Assembly (NCBI RefSeq): GCF_023028225.1 | Contig: NZ_CP095482.1 | Coordinates: 1-64,000, forward strand | Reading direction: 5' to 3' | From: Halorientalis litorea | GTDB taxonomy: Archaea > Halobacteriota > Halobacteria > Halobacteriales > Haloarculaceae | Length of the DNA: 64,000 bases | In this document: positions 24,240 through 33,076 of the stretch, one piece after another | How positions within the stretch are numbered: the first letter of the stretch is position 1 | Layout of the letters: every line of letters begins with the position of its first letter | The notes under the pieces: generated by a model | The model's database searches: none | Seen by the model: the letters and a program-made list of their open reading frames with translations, nothing else | Told to the model about the DNA's origin: nothing | Made by a program: the position numbers and the translations under genes

Positions 24240-25592
24240 TCAGACCGCGTCGATTGCCCGCTCGACGGCCCCCGTCGCCTCGGCGACGAGCGCGTCCACG
24301 TCGTCGCTCTCGGCGTAGAGACGGAGGTACGGCTCGGTTCCGCTCGGCCGGACGAGGACCCACGACGCGTCCGGAAACGTCAGCCTGACGCCGTACTCCG
24401 TCGAGACGGACGTGTCGGGGAACTGCTCGGGGAGGGTCGTCTCCAACCGGTCCATCGCGGCGGCCTTCGACGCGTCGGGACAAGCGAGACTCGTCTTTCG
24501 GTACGGTCGCTCCGTCACCGCCGCGCGGAGGCCGTCGATACCCGCCTCGGCGACGAGTCGGGCGATAACGGCGGCACTCACCACGCCGTCTATCCACTCG
24601 CCGAAACGGGTGTGGAGGTGTTTCCACGGTTCGGCGGCGAACACCACGTCGGTCCCGCCGTCGCCGCGCTCGCGGGCCGACGCGACACCCTCGTGAAGCG
24701 CGCCGAGGCGGACGCGTTCGGTCCGGCCACCGGCCGCCCCGACCCGCTCGTCGATTCTGCCGGAGGCGTTCGGCGTCGTCACCACCACGGGGTCGGCGGC
24801 GTCGCTCGCCCGGACGTACCGCTCGGCGAGGATTGCCAGCACGGTGTCTTCGTGGACGACTGCCCCGTCGCCGTCGACGACGACGATGCGGTCGGCGTCG
24901 CCGTCGTGGCCGATACCCAGTGCGGCGTCACTGTCGGCGACGAACGCCCGCAGGTCGGCGAGCGTCTCGGCCGTCGGTTTGCTCCCGCGGCCGGGGAAGT
25001 GCCCGTCGACGTTGGCGTTCAGTGCCGTCACGTCGCCGCCGAGTTCCCGGAGGACCTGCGGCGTCGCCAGCCCCGCCATCCCGTTGCCACAGTCGACCGC
25101 GACGGGGAGGCCGTCGAGTGGTGCCCCGAACGTCCCTGCGTACTCGACGACAGTCTCACGGTAGTCGGCCAGCACGTCGAGGTCCGTCACACTGCCCCAC
25201 TCGTCCCACGCCACGGGCGAAGTGTCCGCGTCGACGCGCTCCTCGATGGCTCGTTCCGCGTCGCTGTCGTACTCTTGGCCGTCGACGAAGAGTTTGAGGC
25301 CGTTGTCGGCGGCCGGGTTGTGACTCGCCGTGACCATCACGCCGCGACGGCCCTGCGAAGCGTACGCGAGTGCGGGCGTGGGCAATTGCCCGGTGCGGCG
25401 AACCGTCGCACCGCCACTCTCCAATCCGGCCTCCACGGCCGCCGCCAGGGCCGTCCCCGTCTCCCGGCCGTCGCGGCCGACCACGAACTCCTCGCCGTCC
25501 ACGGCGGCCGCCCGGCCGACAGCGAGCGCGAGGGCTGGCGTCACGTCCTCGCGGGCCGAACCCCGGATGCCGGCGGTCCCGAATAGCTCCAT
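24240..25592 (-). CDS. phosphohexomutase-family enzyme, likely phosphopentomutase
   Basis: Alpha-D-phosphohexomutase superfamily protein (450 aa). It has the catalytic phosphoserine Ser90 in TASHNP, a metal loop DGDADR and the phosphate-binding loop RPSGTEP. The sugar-binding loop, normally GE-x-SGH in phosphomannomutase/phosphoglucosamine mutase, reads AEPWKH here. Being first gene of an operon with cytidine deaminase and nucleoside phosphorylase, it probably turns ribose-1-phosphate into ribose-5-phosphate (inference). Annotation as GlmM or ManB by similarity alone would be risky. Start ATG 25592. Confidence 0.85.
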   Translation of the reverse strand: MELFGTAGIRGSAREDVTPALALAVGRAAAVDGEEFVVGRDGRETGTALAAAVEAGLESGGATVRRTGQLPTPALAYASQGRRGVMVTASHNPAADNGLKLFVDGQEYDSDAERAIEERVDADTSPVAWDEWGSVTDLDVLADYRETVVEYAGTFGAPLDGLPVAVDCGNGMAGLATPQVLRELGGDVTALNANVDGHFPGRGSKPTAETLADLRAFVADSDAALGIGHDGDADRIVVVDGDGAVVHEDTVLAILAERYVRASDAADPVVVTTPNASGRIDERVGAAGGRTERVRLGALHEGVASARERGDGGTDVVFAAEPWKHLHTRFGEWIDGVVSAAVIARLVAEAGIDGLRAAVTERPYRKTSLACPDASKAAAMDRLETTLPEQFPDTSVSTEYGVRLTFPDASWVLVRPSGTEPYLRLYAESDDVDALVAEATGAVERAIDAV

Positions 25593-25646
25593 GCGTGTCA
25601 CTCCGGGGGCTGTCACTTAGATGCTGCCGGTCGAGACGTGACCGAC

Positions 25647-26081
25647 CTACAGTTCGACGCCGGAGGGTATCAAGGAGTGTTGGCGGAGCAGGCTTCCCTC
25701 GTTGTCGTAGACCAGAAGCGTCCGTTTCTCCGTCTCGAAGGCCGTCTCGCCGTCCCGGGTGAGGACGACCCTGTAGCACCCTTCCGCGTCGCTCGTCGCC
25801 TGTCCGTACTCGCGTGCGGCGTCGACGAGGTCAGCGACGGTCGTCGCGTCGGCGTTGGCTTCGAGGACGAAGTCGCCGGTCATCCGGTCTGTAACGCTGA
25901 ACACGCCTGTCGCCTCGTCCGCTTCGACGCGGGTCTGATAGCGGAAGGCGACATCGACGTCCTCGTCGGGTGTGAGGCGCTGTGTGAGGACATCGCTCGG
26001 CCCGTCGAACTCGATGTGTGCCACCGGCTGGTCGTCGTCCCCGTGTGTCTCGACTGTGAGGGTGAAGTAGTCGCGCCTCAT
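25647..26081 (-). CDS. DUF5793-like hypothetical protein
   Basis: A 144-residue acidic soluble protein beginning MRRDYFTLTVE, which I associate with the haloarchaeal DUF5793 family (moderate certainty). Alternating beta-strand-like segments and no Cys motifs, signal peptide or membrane segment. Function unknown. It lies 54 bp upstream of the nucleoside operon on the same strand and might share its transcript. Confidence 0.7.
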   Translation of the reverse strand: MRRDYFTLTVETHGDDDQPVAHIEFDGPSDVLTQRLTPDEDVDVAFRYQTRVEADEATGVFSVTDRMTGDFVLEANADATTVADLVDAAREYGQATSDAEGCYRVVLTRDGETAFETEKRTLLVYDNEGSLLRQHSLIPSGVEL

Positions 26082-26190
26082 TCGGTACGTCTATCTACGG
26101 CTTCGGTAGCAATGAACGTAACGCCCGTGTGAGTAATTTCCACGGGTCGGGTGCGTGGGTTTTTACCGCCACCGTTCGTGACCGTGGCGT

Positions 26191-26733
26191 ATGAGCCTGA
26201 TTAAGTCGGAGTACGCCGAGGAGTTCGCCGTCGTGTTCGCGTGGGTGAGCGCGCTGGTCCCGTGGTCGGTGACGGCGGCCATCGGCAGCATCCAAGGCGG
26301 CAGTCTCGTCCAGATACACGCCCCCTTCGTGGTCGTCCGCTTTCTCTTCGACATCGACGTGCCGGGGCCGAACCCGCTGGTGATGCTCCCGTGGGAGTCT
26401 ATCTCGTTCTACGCCGGGGCACCGGGACCGATACCCTTCGTCCTCTACACCGCCTCGACGTGCGTCATCGCGCTCGCGCTCCTGCTGACGCTCGCCATGT
26501 GGGGACTCGAAGACCAAGTCGCGGCGGCACGGTTCGACGAAGTCCGAGCCGTCGGTGGCCTGCTCCTCGTCTCGGCAGTCCTGCTCACGCTCTCGGCGGC
26601 CGTTCTCACCCTCGGTGTGCCCGTCGACGCCGTCGTCAGCACGTCGTTCGTCGGCGTCGTGATTCCAGTCGGTCTCCTGTTGCAGTACGTCTTCGCCTAC
26701 GTCCTCCTCACCGTCGACCGCGCCCCCGCGTGA
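26191..26733 (+). CDS. membrane protein of unknown function
   Basis: A 180-residue protein with four hydrophobic segments (about residues 12-33, 78-103, 115-140, 148-172). An extracellular-looking loop between the first two contains conserved-looking QIHAPFVVVRFLFDIDVPG. It resembles a haloarchaea-specific family of small four-helix membrane proteins. TATA-like gtttttaccg lies 28-35 nt before ATG 26191. Function unknown. Confidence 0.75.
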   Translation: MSLIKSEYAEEFAVVFAWVSALVPWSVTAAIGSIQGGSLVQIHAPFVVVRFLFDIDVPGPNPLVMLPWESISFYAGAPGPIPFVLYTASTCVIALALLLTLAMWGLEDQVAAARFDEVRAVGGLLLVSAVLLTLSAAVLTLGVPVDAVVSTSFVGVVIPVGLLLQYVFAYVLLTVDRAPA

Positions 26734-26783
26734 CCGGCGAGAACGACAAGACCTAACGGTCGGACCGTCCCCCCAACGAACAG

Positions 26784-27209
26784 ATGCGAGACCCGACCCC
26801 GACGCTCCGGCGAATCAAACGACCACTACTGTACGTCATGTCTGCAGTCTACGTCGTCGCAGGAATCCTGCACTTCGTCGTTCCCGGACTGTACGCACAG
26901 ATAGTCCCGCCGTGGCTCCCGTGGCCCGTCGGCCTCGTCTACCTCTCGGGCCTCGCGGAAATCCTCGTCGGCGTCGGACTCCTGATACCCCGCACGCGTA
27001 CCATCGCGGCGTGGGGCCTCGTCGCGCTGTTGGTCGCCGTCTTCCCGGCAAACGTCTACATGGCGACCAGCGGCGTGGTCATTCAGGGCGCGCCCGGCCC
27101 GATTGCCGACCCGTCACCGGTCGGCCGCTGGGCACGCCTCCCGTTGCAGGCCGTCCTCGTCGCGGTGGCGTGGTGGTACACGCGACCGCTGCCGACCGAG
27201 CGCGAGTGA
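26784..27209 (+). CDS. DoxX-like membrane protein
   Basis: A 141-residue protein with four hydrophobic segments typical of DoxX/SURF4-like proteins. The first helix contains YVVAGILHFVVPGLYAQIVPPWLP, a common DoxX pattern, followed by a conserved GLAEILVGVGLL. Family members take part in thiosulfate:quinone oxidation or redox stress, but many are uncharacterised. Start ATG 26784; 50 bp after the previous membrane protein, so possibly co-transcribed. Confidence 0.8.
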   Translation: MRDPTPTLRRIKRPLLYVMSAVYVVAGILHFVVPGLYAQIVPPWLPWPVGLVYLSGLAEILVGVGLLIPRTRTIAAWGLVALLVAVFPANVYMATSGVVIQGAPGPIADPSPVGRWARLPLQAVLVAVAWWYTRPLPTERE

Positions 27210-27306
27210 GCCGCCGGACTCGCCCACCCTAAACGACTGCCGACTTTAAGTACGAGCGGTTGCTACCCAAGACAAGTGCGGTTAGTCGAGCGGCCCGCCG
27301 GAGAGC

Positions 27307-28938
27307 ATGTCACGACAAGACACCACAGGCGACGACGTGACGCCATCGAGTCGCGCCGGGAGCATCGGTACGTGGCTTTCGAGAGCGGCCGAACTGCTCT
27401 CCGGGTCGACCGTTCCCGTCCAGAACTACGACCCGGACAGGCACGAGCGACTGCTCTCGTTCGGCGGCCTTCCGGGATTCGACGAGGTGGACCGCTACTG
27501 GCTGAACGCGCCCTTCGCGTTCGTCTCCATCAACTACAGCCACGAGGACGACAAGTACCGCTACCACGTCGTCGAACCCGGCTTGGACGAACTGGAGGCG
27601 GAACTGCTCGACCGGTTGCTCGAAGACATCCGCGAGCCACTCCTCTACCGCTCGGAAGTGGCCGCGGACCCCGAGCAGGCACTCATGGAGGAGTTGCAGA
27701 CGCGGTTGGAGGAGTACGGCGTCGAAATCACGCTCGAAACGTACTACCGCCTCTACTACTACCTCTACCGCCGGTTCCACGGGTACGCGAAGATAGACCC
27801 TATCATGCACGACCCACACGTCGAGGACATCTCCTGTGACGGGCCGGGGTTGCGCATCTTCGTCTACCACGACGACTACACCGACGTCGAGACGAACGTC
27901 GTCTTCGAGCAACAGACGCTGAACGACTTCGTCATCCAACTCGCACAGCGGTCCGGCCAGCACATCAGCGTCTCCGACCCCGTCGTCTCCGCGACGCTCC
28001 CGACCGGGTCGCGTATCGAACTCGCCCTCGGCGAGGAGGTGACGCCCCGTGGCTCGGCGTTCACCATTCGGAAGTACGCCGACGAGCCGTTCACCCCCAT
28101 CGACCTGCTCGAATACGGGACGGCCAGTCTAGACATGCTCGTCTACCTCTGGCTGTGTATCGAGAACAACCGGTCGCTCATCTTCGCGGGCGGGACGGCG
28201 GCGGGCAAGACCACCTCGATGAACGCCGTCTCGATGTTCATCCCGCCGCGCTCGAAGGTCCTGACCATCGAGGACACCCGCGAACTCTCCCTGTATCACG
28301 ACAACTGGCTCTCGTCGGTGACGCGCGACAGACTGGACGACGACAGCATCACGATGTACGACCTCCTGCGGTCGGCACTGCGGCACCGCCCGGAGTACAT
28401 CGTCGTCGGTGAAGTCCGTGGCGAGGAGGCAATCACCCTCTTTCAGGCGATGAACACCGGGCACACGACGTTCTCGACGATGCACGCCGACAGCGTTCAG
28501 ACGGTCATCAACCGACTGGAGAACGAACCCATCAACGTCCCGCGGCCGATGGTCCAGTCGCTGGACGTTCTCGCCGTACAGGTCCTCACGCAGAGCGAGG
28601 GCGAGCGCGTTCGGCGGATGCGGACGCTGGCCGAAATCGAGGGCATCGACCAACGGACGGGAGAACTTGACTACGCGAACACGTACCGGTGGACGGCCAC
28701 GGGCGACCAGTTCACCCAGAACCAGAGCGGACTCCTCCAAGAGATACGCGAGGACAGAGGGTGGAGCGAGTCCGACCTCCGCCGAGAGATTCGCGACCGC
28801 AAACGGTTCCTGCAGTACCTCAAACAGGAAGGTATCGGCGATTACCGGCGGTTCACGGCGATGGTCAACAAGTACTACGCAGACCCCGGAGAGGTCATGG
28901 ACCGCATCGACGACGCGGACGTGACGGTCACGGAGTAG
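27307..28938 (+). CDS. type II/IV secretion (pilus) ATPase, PilB/TadA-like
   Basis: A 543-residue secretion ATPase that powers assembly of type IV pilus-like filaments on the cytoplasmic side of the membrane. It has an N-terminal domain, a linker rich in Tyr (TYYRLYYYLYRRF), Walker A AGGTAAGKTTS near residue 300, an Asp box RSALRHRPEYIVVGEVRGEEA, and the His box MNTGHTTFSTMHAD. It is followed 1 nt later by the membrane platform gene. No pilin gene or prepilin peptidase is adjacent, so pilins must be encoded elsewhere. Confidence 0.93.
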   Translation: MSRQDTTGDDVTPSSRAGSIGTWLSRAAELLSGSTVPVQNYDPDRHERLLSFGGLPGFDEVDRYWLNAPFAFVSINYSHEDDKYRYHVVEPGLDELEAELLDRLLEDIREPLLYRSEVAADPEQALMEELQTRLEEYGVEITLETYYRLYYYLYRRFHGYAKIDPIMHDPHVEDISCDGPGLRIFVYHDDYTDVETNVVFEQQTLNDFVIQLAQRSGQHISVSDPVVSATLPTGSRIELALGEEVTPRGSAFTIRKYADEPFTPIDLLEYGTASLDMLVYLWLCIENNRSLIFAGGTAAGKTTSMNAVSMFIPPRSKVLTIEDTRELSLYHDNWLSSVTRDRLDDDSITMYDLLRSALRHRPEYIVVGEVRGEEAITLFQAMNTGHTTFSTMHADSVQTVINRLENEPINVPRPMVQSLDVLAVQVLTQSEGERVRRMRTLAEIEGIDQRTGELDYANTYRWTATGDQFTQNQSGLLQEIREDRGWSESDLRREIRDRKRFLQYLKQEGIGDYRRFTAMVNKYYADPGEVMDRIDDADVTVTE

Positions 28939-28939
28939 T

Positions 28940-31384
28940 ATGGCGTCGCCGCTCGTCTTCCTCCCGTTTCTCGTCGCGCTCGGCCTCGTCGGCGTCCTCC
29001 TCGCCGCCAAGACGACTGCCCGCGTCGGGACGGTGTTCACCCGCATCGCACTGATACTGTTCAACCGGTTCGTCTCCGGGGACCGGCCGGAGCGCGAGCG
29101 ACTGCTCGAAGCCGCGTACATCCCGGAGACGTACCGTGCATACGCGGCCAAGAGCTACCTCCACGCCGTCGTCCTCAGCGTCATCGGGGGGATTCTTGGC
29201 GGGTACGCCATCGCCGGGTTCATCGTCGTGATTCCGGCAGTCGGCGACTTCCTCGCTGGCCTCCCCCGAGCGATGACGGCCGCGCTCGGGAACCCGCGGA
29301 CGTGGCGACTCGACTTGCCGACGCCGGTGTTCTACACCGTCGCAATCGTCGGCGGCCTCGTGGCCAGCGCGCTCACGGGTGTCGTGGCGTACGTCCTCCG
29401 CTGGCAACGGCTTGAGGGGAAAGCAGAGGTGCGTCGCCGCCACATCAACGAGAGTCTCGCACGGACTGTCGCGTTCCTGTATGCCCTCTCGCGGGGTGGG
29501 ATGCCGTTCCCGAACGCGATGCGGACGCTGGCGGACAACCGCCGGGTCTACGGGGAGACGGCCGCGGAGGTATCGGTCGCAGTCAGGGAGATAGACCTGT
29601 TCGGGACGGACGTCATCAACGCGGTGCGGCGGATGTCACAGCGGACGCCGAGCGAGGAGCTGAAGACGTTCGGCGAGAACCTCGCCAGCGTCCTCCAGAG
29701 CGGGCAGAACCTCCCGAACTTCCTCAGTCAGCAGTACGAACGCTACCGGGAGGAATCCCGCGAGCGACAGGAGGAGGTCCTCGAACTCTTGGCGACCATC
29801 GCCGAAGCGTACGTGACCCTGTTCGTCGCCGGCGTCCTCTTTCTCATCACCGTGTTGCTCGTGTTCGGCCTGACGACCACCGACACACTGTGGATAATCC
29901 AACTGCTCGCGTACCTCGTCATCCCGCTCGGCAACATCGGGTTCATCGTCTTTCTCGACCAGCGACTCTCACTGCTTGGCATCGGGGCCGAGGACGGGAT
30001 GGAACCCGCCACGTCGTTGCAGTCGACTGGTGGCACGTCACCGACGGCCGACGTACAGACGCCCGACGGTGGGCACGCCCCGGGACTCACAGCGAACCTC
30101 GAGCGACTCGCGATGTACGACCGCCTCGAACGGCTCCGGCGTGTCGTGGGTCGACCGCTACAGACCGTTCTCCGGAACCCCACCACGCTCCTCTACGTGA
30201 CCGTCCCCCTCGCTCTCCTCGTGACCGCACTCAGACTCCCGGGTGCCCTGACTACCGTCGGCCCTAACATCCGGGTCCTCGACGACTACCTGCTTCAGGC
30301 GGGGCTGGTCGTCATGGGGTCGTACGCAGTCGTCAGGTACGTCCACAAACAACGGCTCCAGCGTATCGAGGAGGCGACGCCCGAGTTCCTCGAACGGTTG
30401 GCGAGCCTCAACGAAGCCGGGATGTCCGTGGTCGAAAGTTTCGAGCGCGTGCGTGGAAGTGACCTCGGTGCCCTCTCGGCGGAAGTCGACCGGATTTGGG
30501 CGGACATCTCGTTGGGAGCGAACATCGAGGCGGCACTGTCCCGGTTCGGCCGACGAGTCCGAACGACGCCCATCACTCGCTCGGTGACGCTCCTGACGAA
30601 CGCGATGCGTGCGAGCGGTGACATCGGGAGCGTGCTGCGTATCGCGGCCGACGAGGCCCGGTCCGACTTGCGGATGAAGCGACAGCGGCGGCGAGAGATG
30701 TTCACCTACCTCGTCGTCATCTACATCTCGTTTTTCGTGTTCTTGGTCATCATCGTGGCCGTGCAGGAGGTGCTGGTTCCCAGCCTCCCGAACAACGTTC
30801 CGACGCCGCCGAGCAACAACCGCCTCGGCGTGAACGCTGGGCAGTTCACTCGTCTCGGCGACGTGAACAAGGCAGCGTACACGCTCGTCTTCTTCCACAC
30901 CGCACTCCTACAAGCCGTCCTCTCCGGCCTCATCGCCGGGCAAATCGGTGAGGGTCGGCTTCGGGACGGTGCCAAGCACGCCGCAATCATGCTCTCGATT
31001 GCGTACGTGGCGTTCCTGATTCTCTCGGGACCGGTCGCCTCCATCGAGATGGGGTCACAGTACCAGAACGACCAGTTGACCATCGAGGCCGCCGAACTCT
31101 CACAGGGCGGCTTCATCGTCGTCCACGCGTACACGGCCGACGGCAGGGTACTGGGTCGAACGGGGTATCTCCCTGCCGGCCAGTCCACCGACATCACCGT
31201 CCAGTTCAACGAGGAGATACCAGACGATGCGACGGTTGTAGCCGTCCCACACAGAGACACTAACGGCAACCGCGAGTTCGACTACGACGGCGGCGAGGTG
31301 GACGGCTACTATCCGCCGGGTCTCGAAAGCGTCCGCGCCGAGGAGCGTATCCAACCCGGCCCCGCACCGCTCGACTCCTCGTAA
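28940..31384 (+). CDS. PilC/TadC-like membrane platform protein with C-terminal DUF7282-like domain
   Basis: An 814-residue protein with two tandem T2SS-F/TadC modules (roughly 150-340 and 450-640, each with a cytoplasmic helical domain followed by membrane helices), as usual for haloarchaeal pilus platforms. After the last membrane helix (about residues 683-700) comes a roughly 100-residue tail with GGFIVVHAYTADGRVLGR, YLPAG and DTNGNREFDYDGGEVDGYY. I read this as a DUF7282-like beta-sandwich exposed outside. It follows the ATPase by 1 nt and must be its partner. Confidence 0.9.
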   Translation: MASPLVFLPFLVALGLVGVLLAAKTTARVGTVFTRIALILFNRFVSGDRPERERLLEAAYIPETYRAYAAKSYLHAVVLSVIGGILGGYAIAGFIVVIPAVGDFLAGLPRAMTAALGNPRTWRLDLPTPVFYTVAIVGGLVASALTGVVAYVLRWQRLEGKAEVRRRHINESLARTVAFLYALSRGGMPFPNAMRTLADNRRVYGETAAEVSVAVREIDLFGTDVINAVRRMSQRTPSEELKTFGENLASVLQSGQNLPNFLSQQYERYREESRERQEEVLELLATIAEAYVTLFVAGVLFLITVLLVFGLTTTDTLWIIQLLAYLVIPLGNIGFIVFLDQRLSLLGIGAEDGMEPATSLQSTGGTSPTADVQTPDGGHAPGLTANLERLAMYDRLERLRRVVGRPLQTVLRNPTTLLYVTVPLALLVTALRLPGALTTVGPNIRVLDDYLLQAGLVVMGSYAVVRYVHKQRLQRIEEATPEFLERLASLNEAGMSVVESFERVRGSDLGALSAEVDRIWADISLGANIEAALSRFGRRVRTTPITRSVTLLTNAMRASGDIGSVLRIAADEARSDLRMKRQRRREMFTYLVVIYISFFVFLVIIVAVQEVLVPSLPNNVPTPPSNNRLGVNAGQFTRLGDVNKAAYTLVFFHTALLQAVLSGLIAGQIGEGRLRDGAKHAAIMLSIAYVAFLILSGPVASIEMGSQYQNDQLTIEAAELSQGGFIVVHAYTADGRVLGRTGYLPAGQSTDITVQFNEEIPDDATVVAVPHRDTNGNREFDYDGGEVDGYYPPGLESVRAEERIQPGPAPLDSS

Positions 31385-31415
31385 CCCACTTGTCTGCCCG
31401 GGCTGAACCGCCGGT

Positions 31416-32066
31416 ATGGACGACGACCCGACGGGTGCCGGGGTCCGCAGGACTTACGAGCGCATCGCCGACCACTTCTCGGCGACCCGCGAGTATCCGT
31501 GGCCGGAAATCGAGTCCTTCCTCGACGGGCGGGACACCGGCGGCGTCGGCCTCGATTTGGGGTGTGGGAACGGCCGCCACGTTCCGCCGCTCGGGATAGT
31601 GACCGACCGCGTTCTCGCCGCGGACGTGAGCCACGGTCTCTTGGATGCGGCCCGCGAACGACTGCGGGACGAGCCGACGCCCGTCGACCTCCTCCAGGCC
31701 GACGCGGCGACGGTTCCGGTGCGGTCGGACGCAATCGCCGTCGCCATCTACGTCGCCACGCTTCACCATCTTCCGAGCCGTGACGCCCGAGTCGGGAGCC
31801 TCGACGAACTCGCCCGTGTCCTCGCGCCAGACGGCCGCGCGCTCGTCAGCGCGTGGAGTACCGAACACGACCGCTTCGACGCGACTGTGGGCTTCGACAC
31901 CACCGTCGACTGGACGCTCCCCGACGGGGAGACGGTGCCGCGGTACTACCACATCTACGACCCCGACGAGTTCCGTACCGATATCGCCGAGAGCAACCTC
32001 CAAGCCGTCGAGACGTTCGTTTCAAGCGGGAACTGCTACGCCGTCGCCCGTCCCGCCGAACAATAA
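31416..32066 (+). CDS. class I SAM-dependent methyltransferase
   Basis: A 216-residue methyltransferase with the SAM-binding motif GLDLGCGNGRHV near residue 47, followed by an acidic loop VLAADVSHGLL and motif IV-like AIAVAIYVATLHHLPS. Resembles tRNA (uridine) carboxymethyl-methyltransferase Trm9/ALKBH8-like proteins as well as small-molecule methyltransferases; the sequence does not settle which. Start ATG 31416, 31 bp after the pilus platform gene. Just upstream of the tRNA-Gly scar. Confidence 0.85.
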   Translation: MDDDPTGAGVRRTYERIADHFSATREYPWPEIESFLDGRDTGGVGLDLGCGNGRHVPPLGIVTDRVLAADVSHGLLDAARERLRDEPTPVDLLQADAATVPVRSDAIAVAIYVATLHHLPSRDARVGSLDELARVLAPDGRALVSAWSTEHDRFDATVGFDTTVDWTLPDGETVPRYYHIYDPDEFRTDIAESNLQAVETFVSSGNCYAVARPAEQ

Positions 32067-32100
32067 GACCCATTAATCGGGGCAGGGTAGTGCCGGGCGC

Positions 32101-32117
32101 GAACGAGCGCGCCGATG
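32101..32117 (+). repeat. partial copy of tRNA-Gly 5' end
   Basis: gaacgagcgcgccgatg at 32101-32117 is identical to 32161-32177, which spans the 5' flank plus the first 9 nt of the tRNA-Gly gene. The copies are exactly 60 bp apart. Confidence 0.6.
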
Positions 32118-32168
32118 TCTCACGGAGCGACGTGAGTCACGGGGCGCGACTGAGCGAAGCGAACGAGC

Positions 32169-32239
32169 GCGCCGATGGTCTAGTGGTAGGACCTGAGCCT
32201 TCCAAGCTCATGGCCCGGGTTCAAATCCCGGTCGGCGCA
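32169..32239 (+). tRNA. tRNA-Gly (anticodon TCC)
   Basis: 71-nt tRNA. The acceptor stem GCGCCGA (32169-32175) pairs with TCGGCGC (32232-32238), with discriminator A at 32239. The anticodon arm is CTGAGC...GCTCA type with loop cTTCCAA giving anticodon TCC, and the T arm contains GGGTTCAAATCCC. CCA is not encoded. It decodes GGA/GGG glycine codons. Partial copies of its 5' and 3' ends flank it. Confidence 0.95.
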
Positions 32240-32329
32240 TTTCTGCGGCGAACACACCGTGAGCCGTGAATGCAACTCGGAGGGATTGGAAGTACGCTAC
32301 GAGCGAGTGGCGCGAGCGACGTGGAGGTA

Positions 32330-32374
32330 GTTCAAATCCTTGTCGGCGCGTTATGCGGCGAGCATACCGCGAGC
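32330..32374 (+). repeat. degenerate copy of tRNA-Gly 3' end (attachment-site-like)
   Basis: gttcaaatcc, then gtcggcgc and tgcggcgagcataccgcgagc, match 32219-32264 (the tRNA T-arm, 3' acceptor and 25 nt of flank) with a few substitutions and one gap, 111 bp downstream. This is the pattern left by integration into a tRNA 3' end followed by loss of the element, or by local duplication. No integrase is found nearby. Confidence 0.55.
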
Positions 32375-32413
32375 GACAGGACCGAAAACTGCGGAGCAGT
32401 GCTGCGGGCATCG

Positions 32414-32425
32414 GGGATTTAATTG
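32414..32425 (+). promoter_or_regulatory. TATA-like promoter of LURP-one-like gene
   Basis: ggggatttaatt lies about 25-33 nt before the GTG at 32448, a leaderless spacing that supports this start. Confidence 0.4.
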
Positions 32426-32447
32426 GACGCCGTTCGGTAGTTCGACA

Positions 32448-33032
32448 GTGATAGGTCCCTCCAGCGAGTACGACATCGACGGCGTCGACTTCACGGACAC
32501 GAGGTACACCGTCGAGCAGAGTCTGGTTCGGAACAAGTACAAGGCGATGGACAGCGACGGCAACACGGTCCTCCGCGGGAAGCAGAAGCTGTTCAAAGCG
32601 AAAGAGGAGTTCCCGTTCACTGACGGTGACGGGACGGACGTGTTCACGGTGAGAGCCGGTGGCGTCGTCGACGTCGCTGGGTCCTACGCGCTCTCGGATG
32701 CACAGACTGGCGAGGACGTGGTCGTCCTCGACAACGACTTCAGCATCTTTCAGGACACGTGGAAGATACGGGACGCGGACACCGATGCAGTGCTCGCCGA
32801 AATCAGCTCCCGGGGTGCCTTGGTCACGCTGGCGCGCAACAACCTCCCGTTCGGCCAATTCATCCCGCACAAGTACGAAATCACCGACGGCGACGGGAGA
32901 CACGTCGGCACAATCGACGGACAGTTCTCGATGCGGGACCGCTACGAAATCGAACTCGACGACACGAGTACCGTCCCGAAAGAGCCGATTCTCGCGGCGG
33001 CGATGGTCATCGACGCGATTCAGAACCACTAG
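32448..33032 (+). CDS. LURP-one-related (Tubby-like fold) protein
   Basis: A 194-residue protein of the LURP-one-related/Tubby C-terminal-like fold. It shows repeating beta-strand motifs such as YTVEQSLVRNKYKAMDSDGN, DVFTVRAGGV, YALSDAQTGEDVVVLDN and KYEITDGDGRHVGTIDG. The family is membrane- or phosphoinositide-associated in eukaryotes; its prokaryotic role is unknown. Start GTG 32448 fits a TATA-like box, whereas the upstream ATG 32340 lies within the tRNA-derived repeat. It sits directly next to the tRNA-Gly scar. Confidence 0.8.
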   Translation: MIGPSSEYDIDGVDFTDTRYTVEQSLVRNKYKAMDSDGNTVLRGKQKLFKAKEEFPFTDGDGTDVFTVRAGGVVDVAGSYALSDAQTGEDVVVLDNDFSIFQDTWKIRDADTDAVLAEISSRGALVTLARNNLPFGQFIPHKYEITDGDGRHVGTIDGQFSMRDRYEIELDDTSTVPKEPILAAAMVIDAIQNH

Positions 33033-33076
33033 TTGCGGGCCGCCCGTCGTCGCTTTCGTGAGCGAGCGGCGGCCGG

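Noticed and set aside
27307-31384. Complete archaellum or pilus operon
   Set aside because: Only ATPase and platform genes are present. No pilins, archaellins, FlaK-like peptidase or chemotaxis genes lie nearby.
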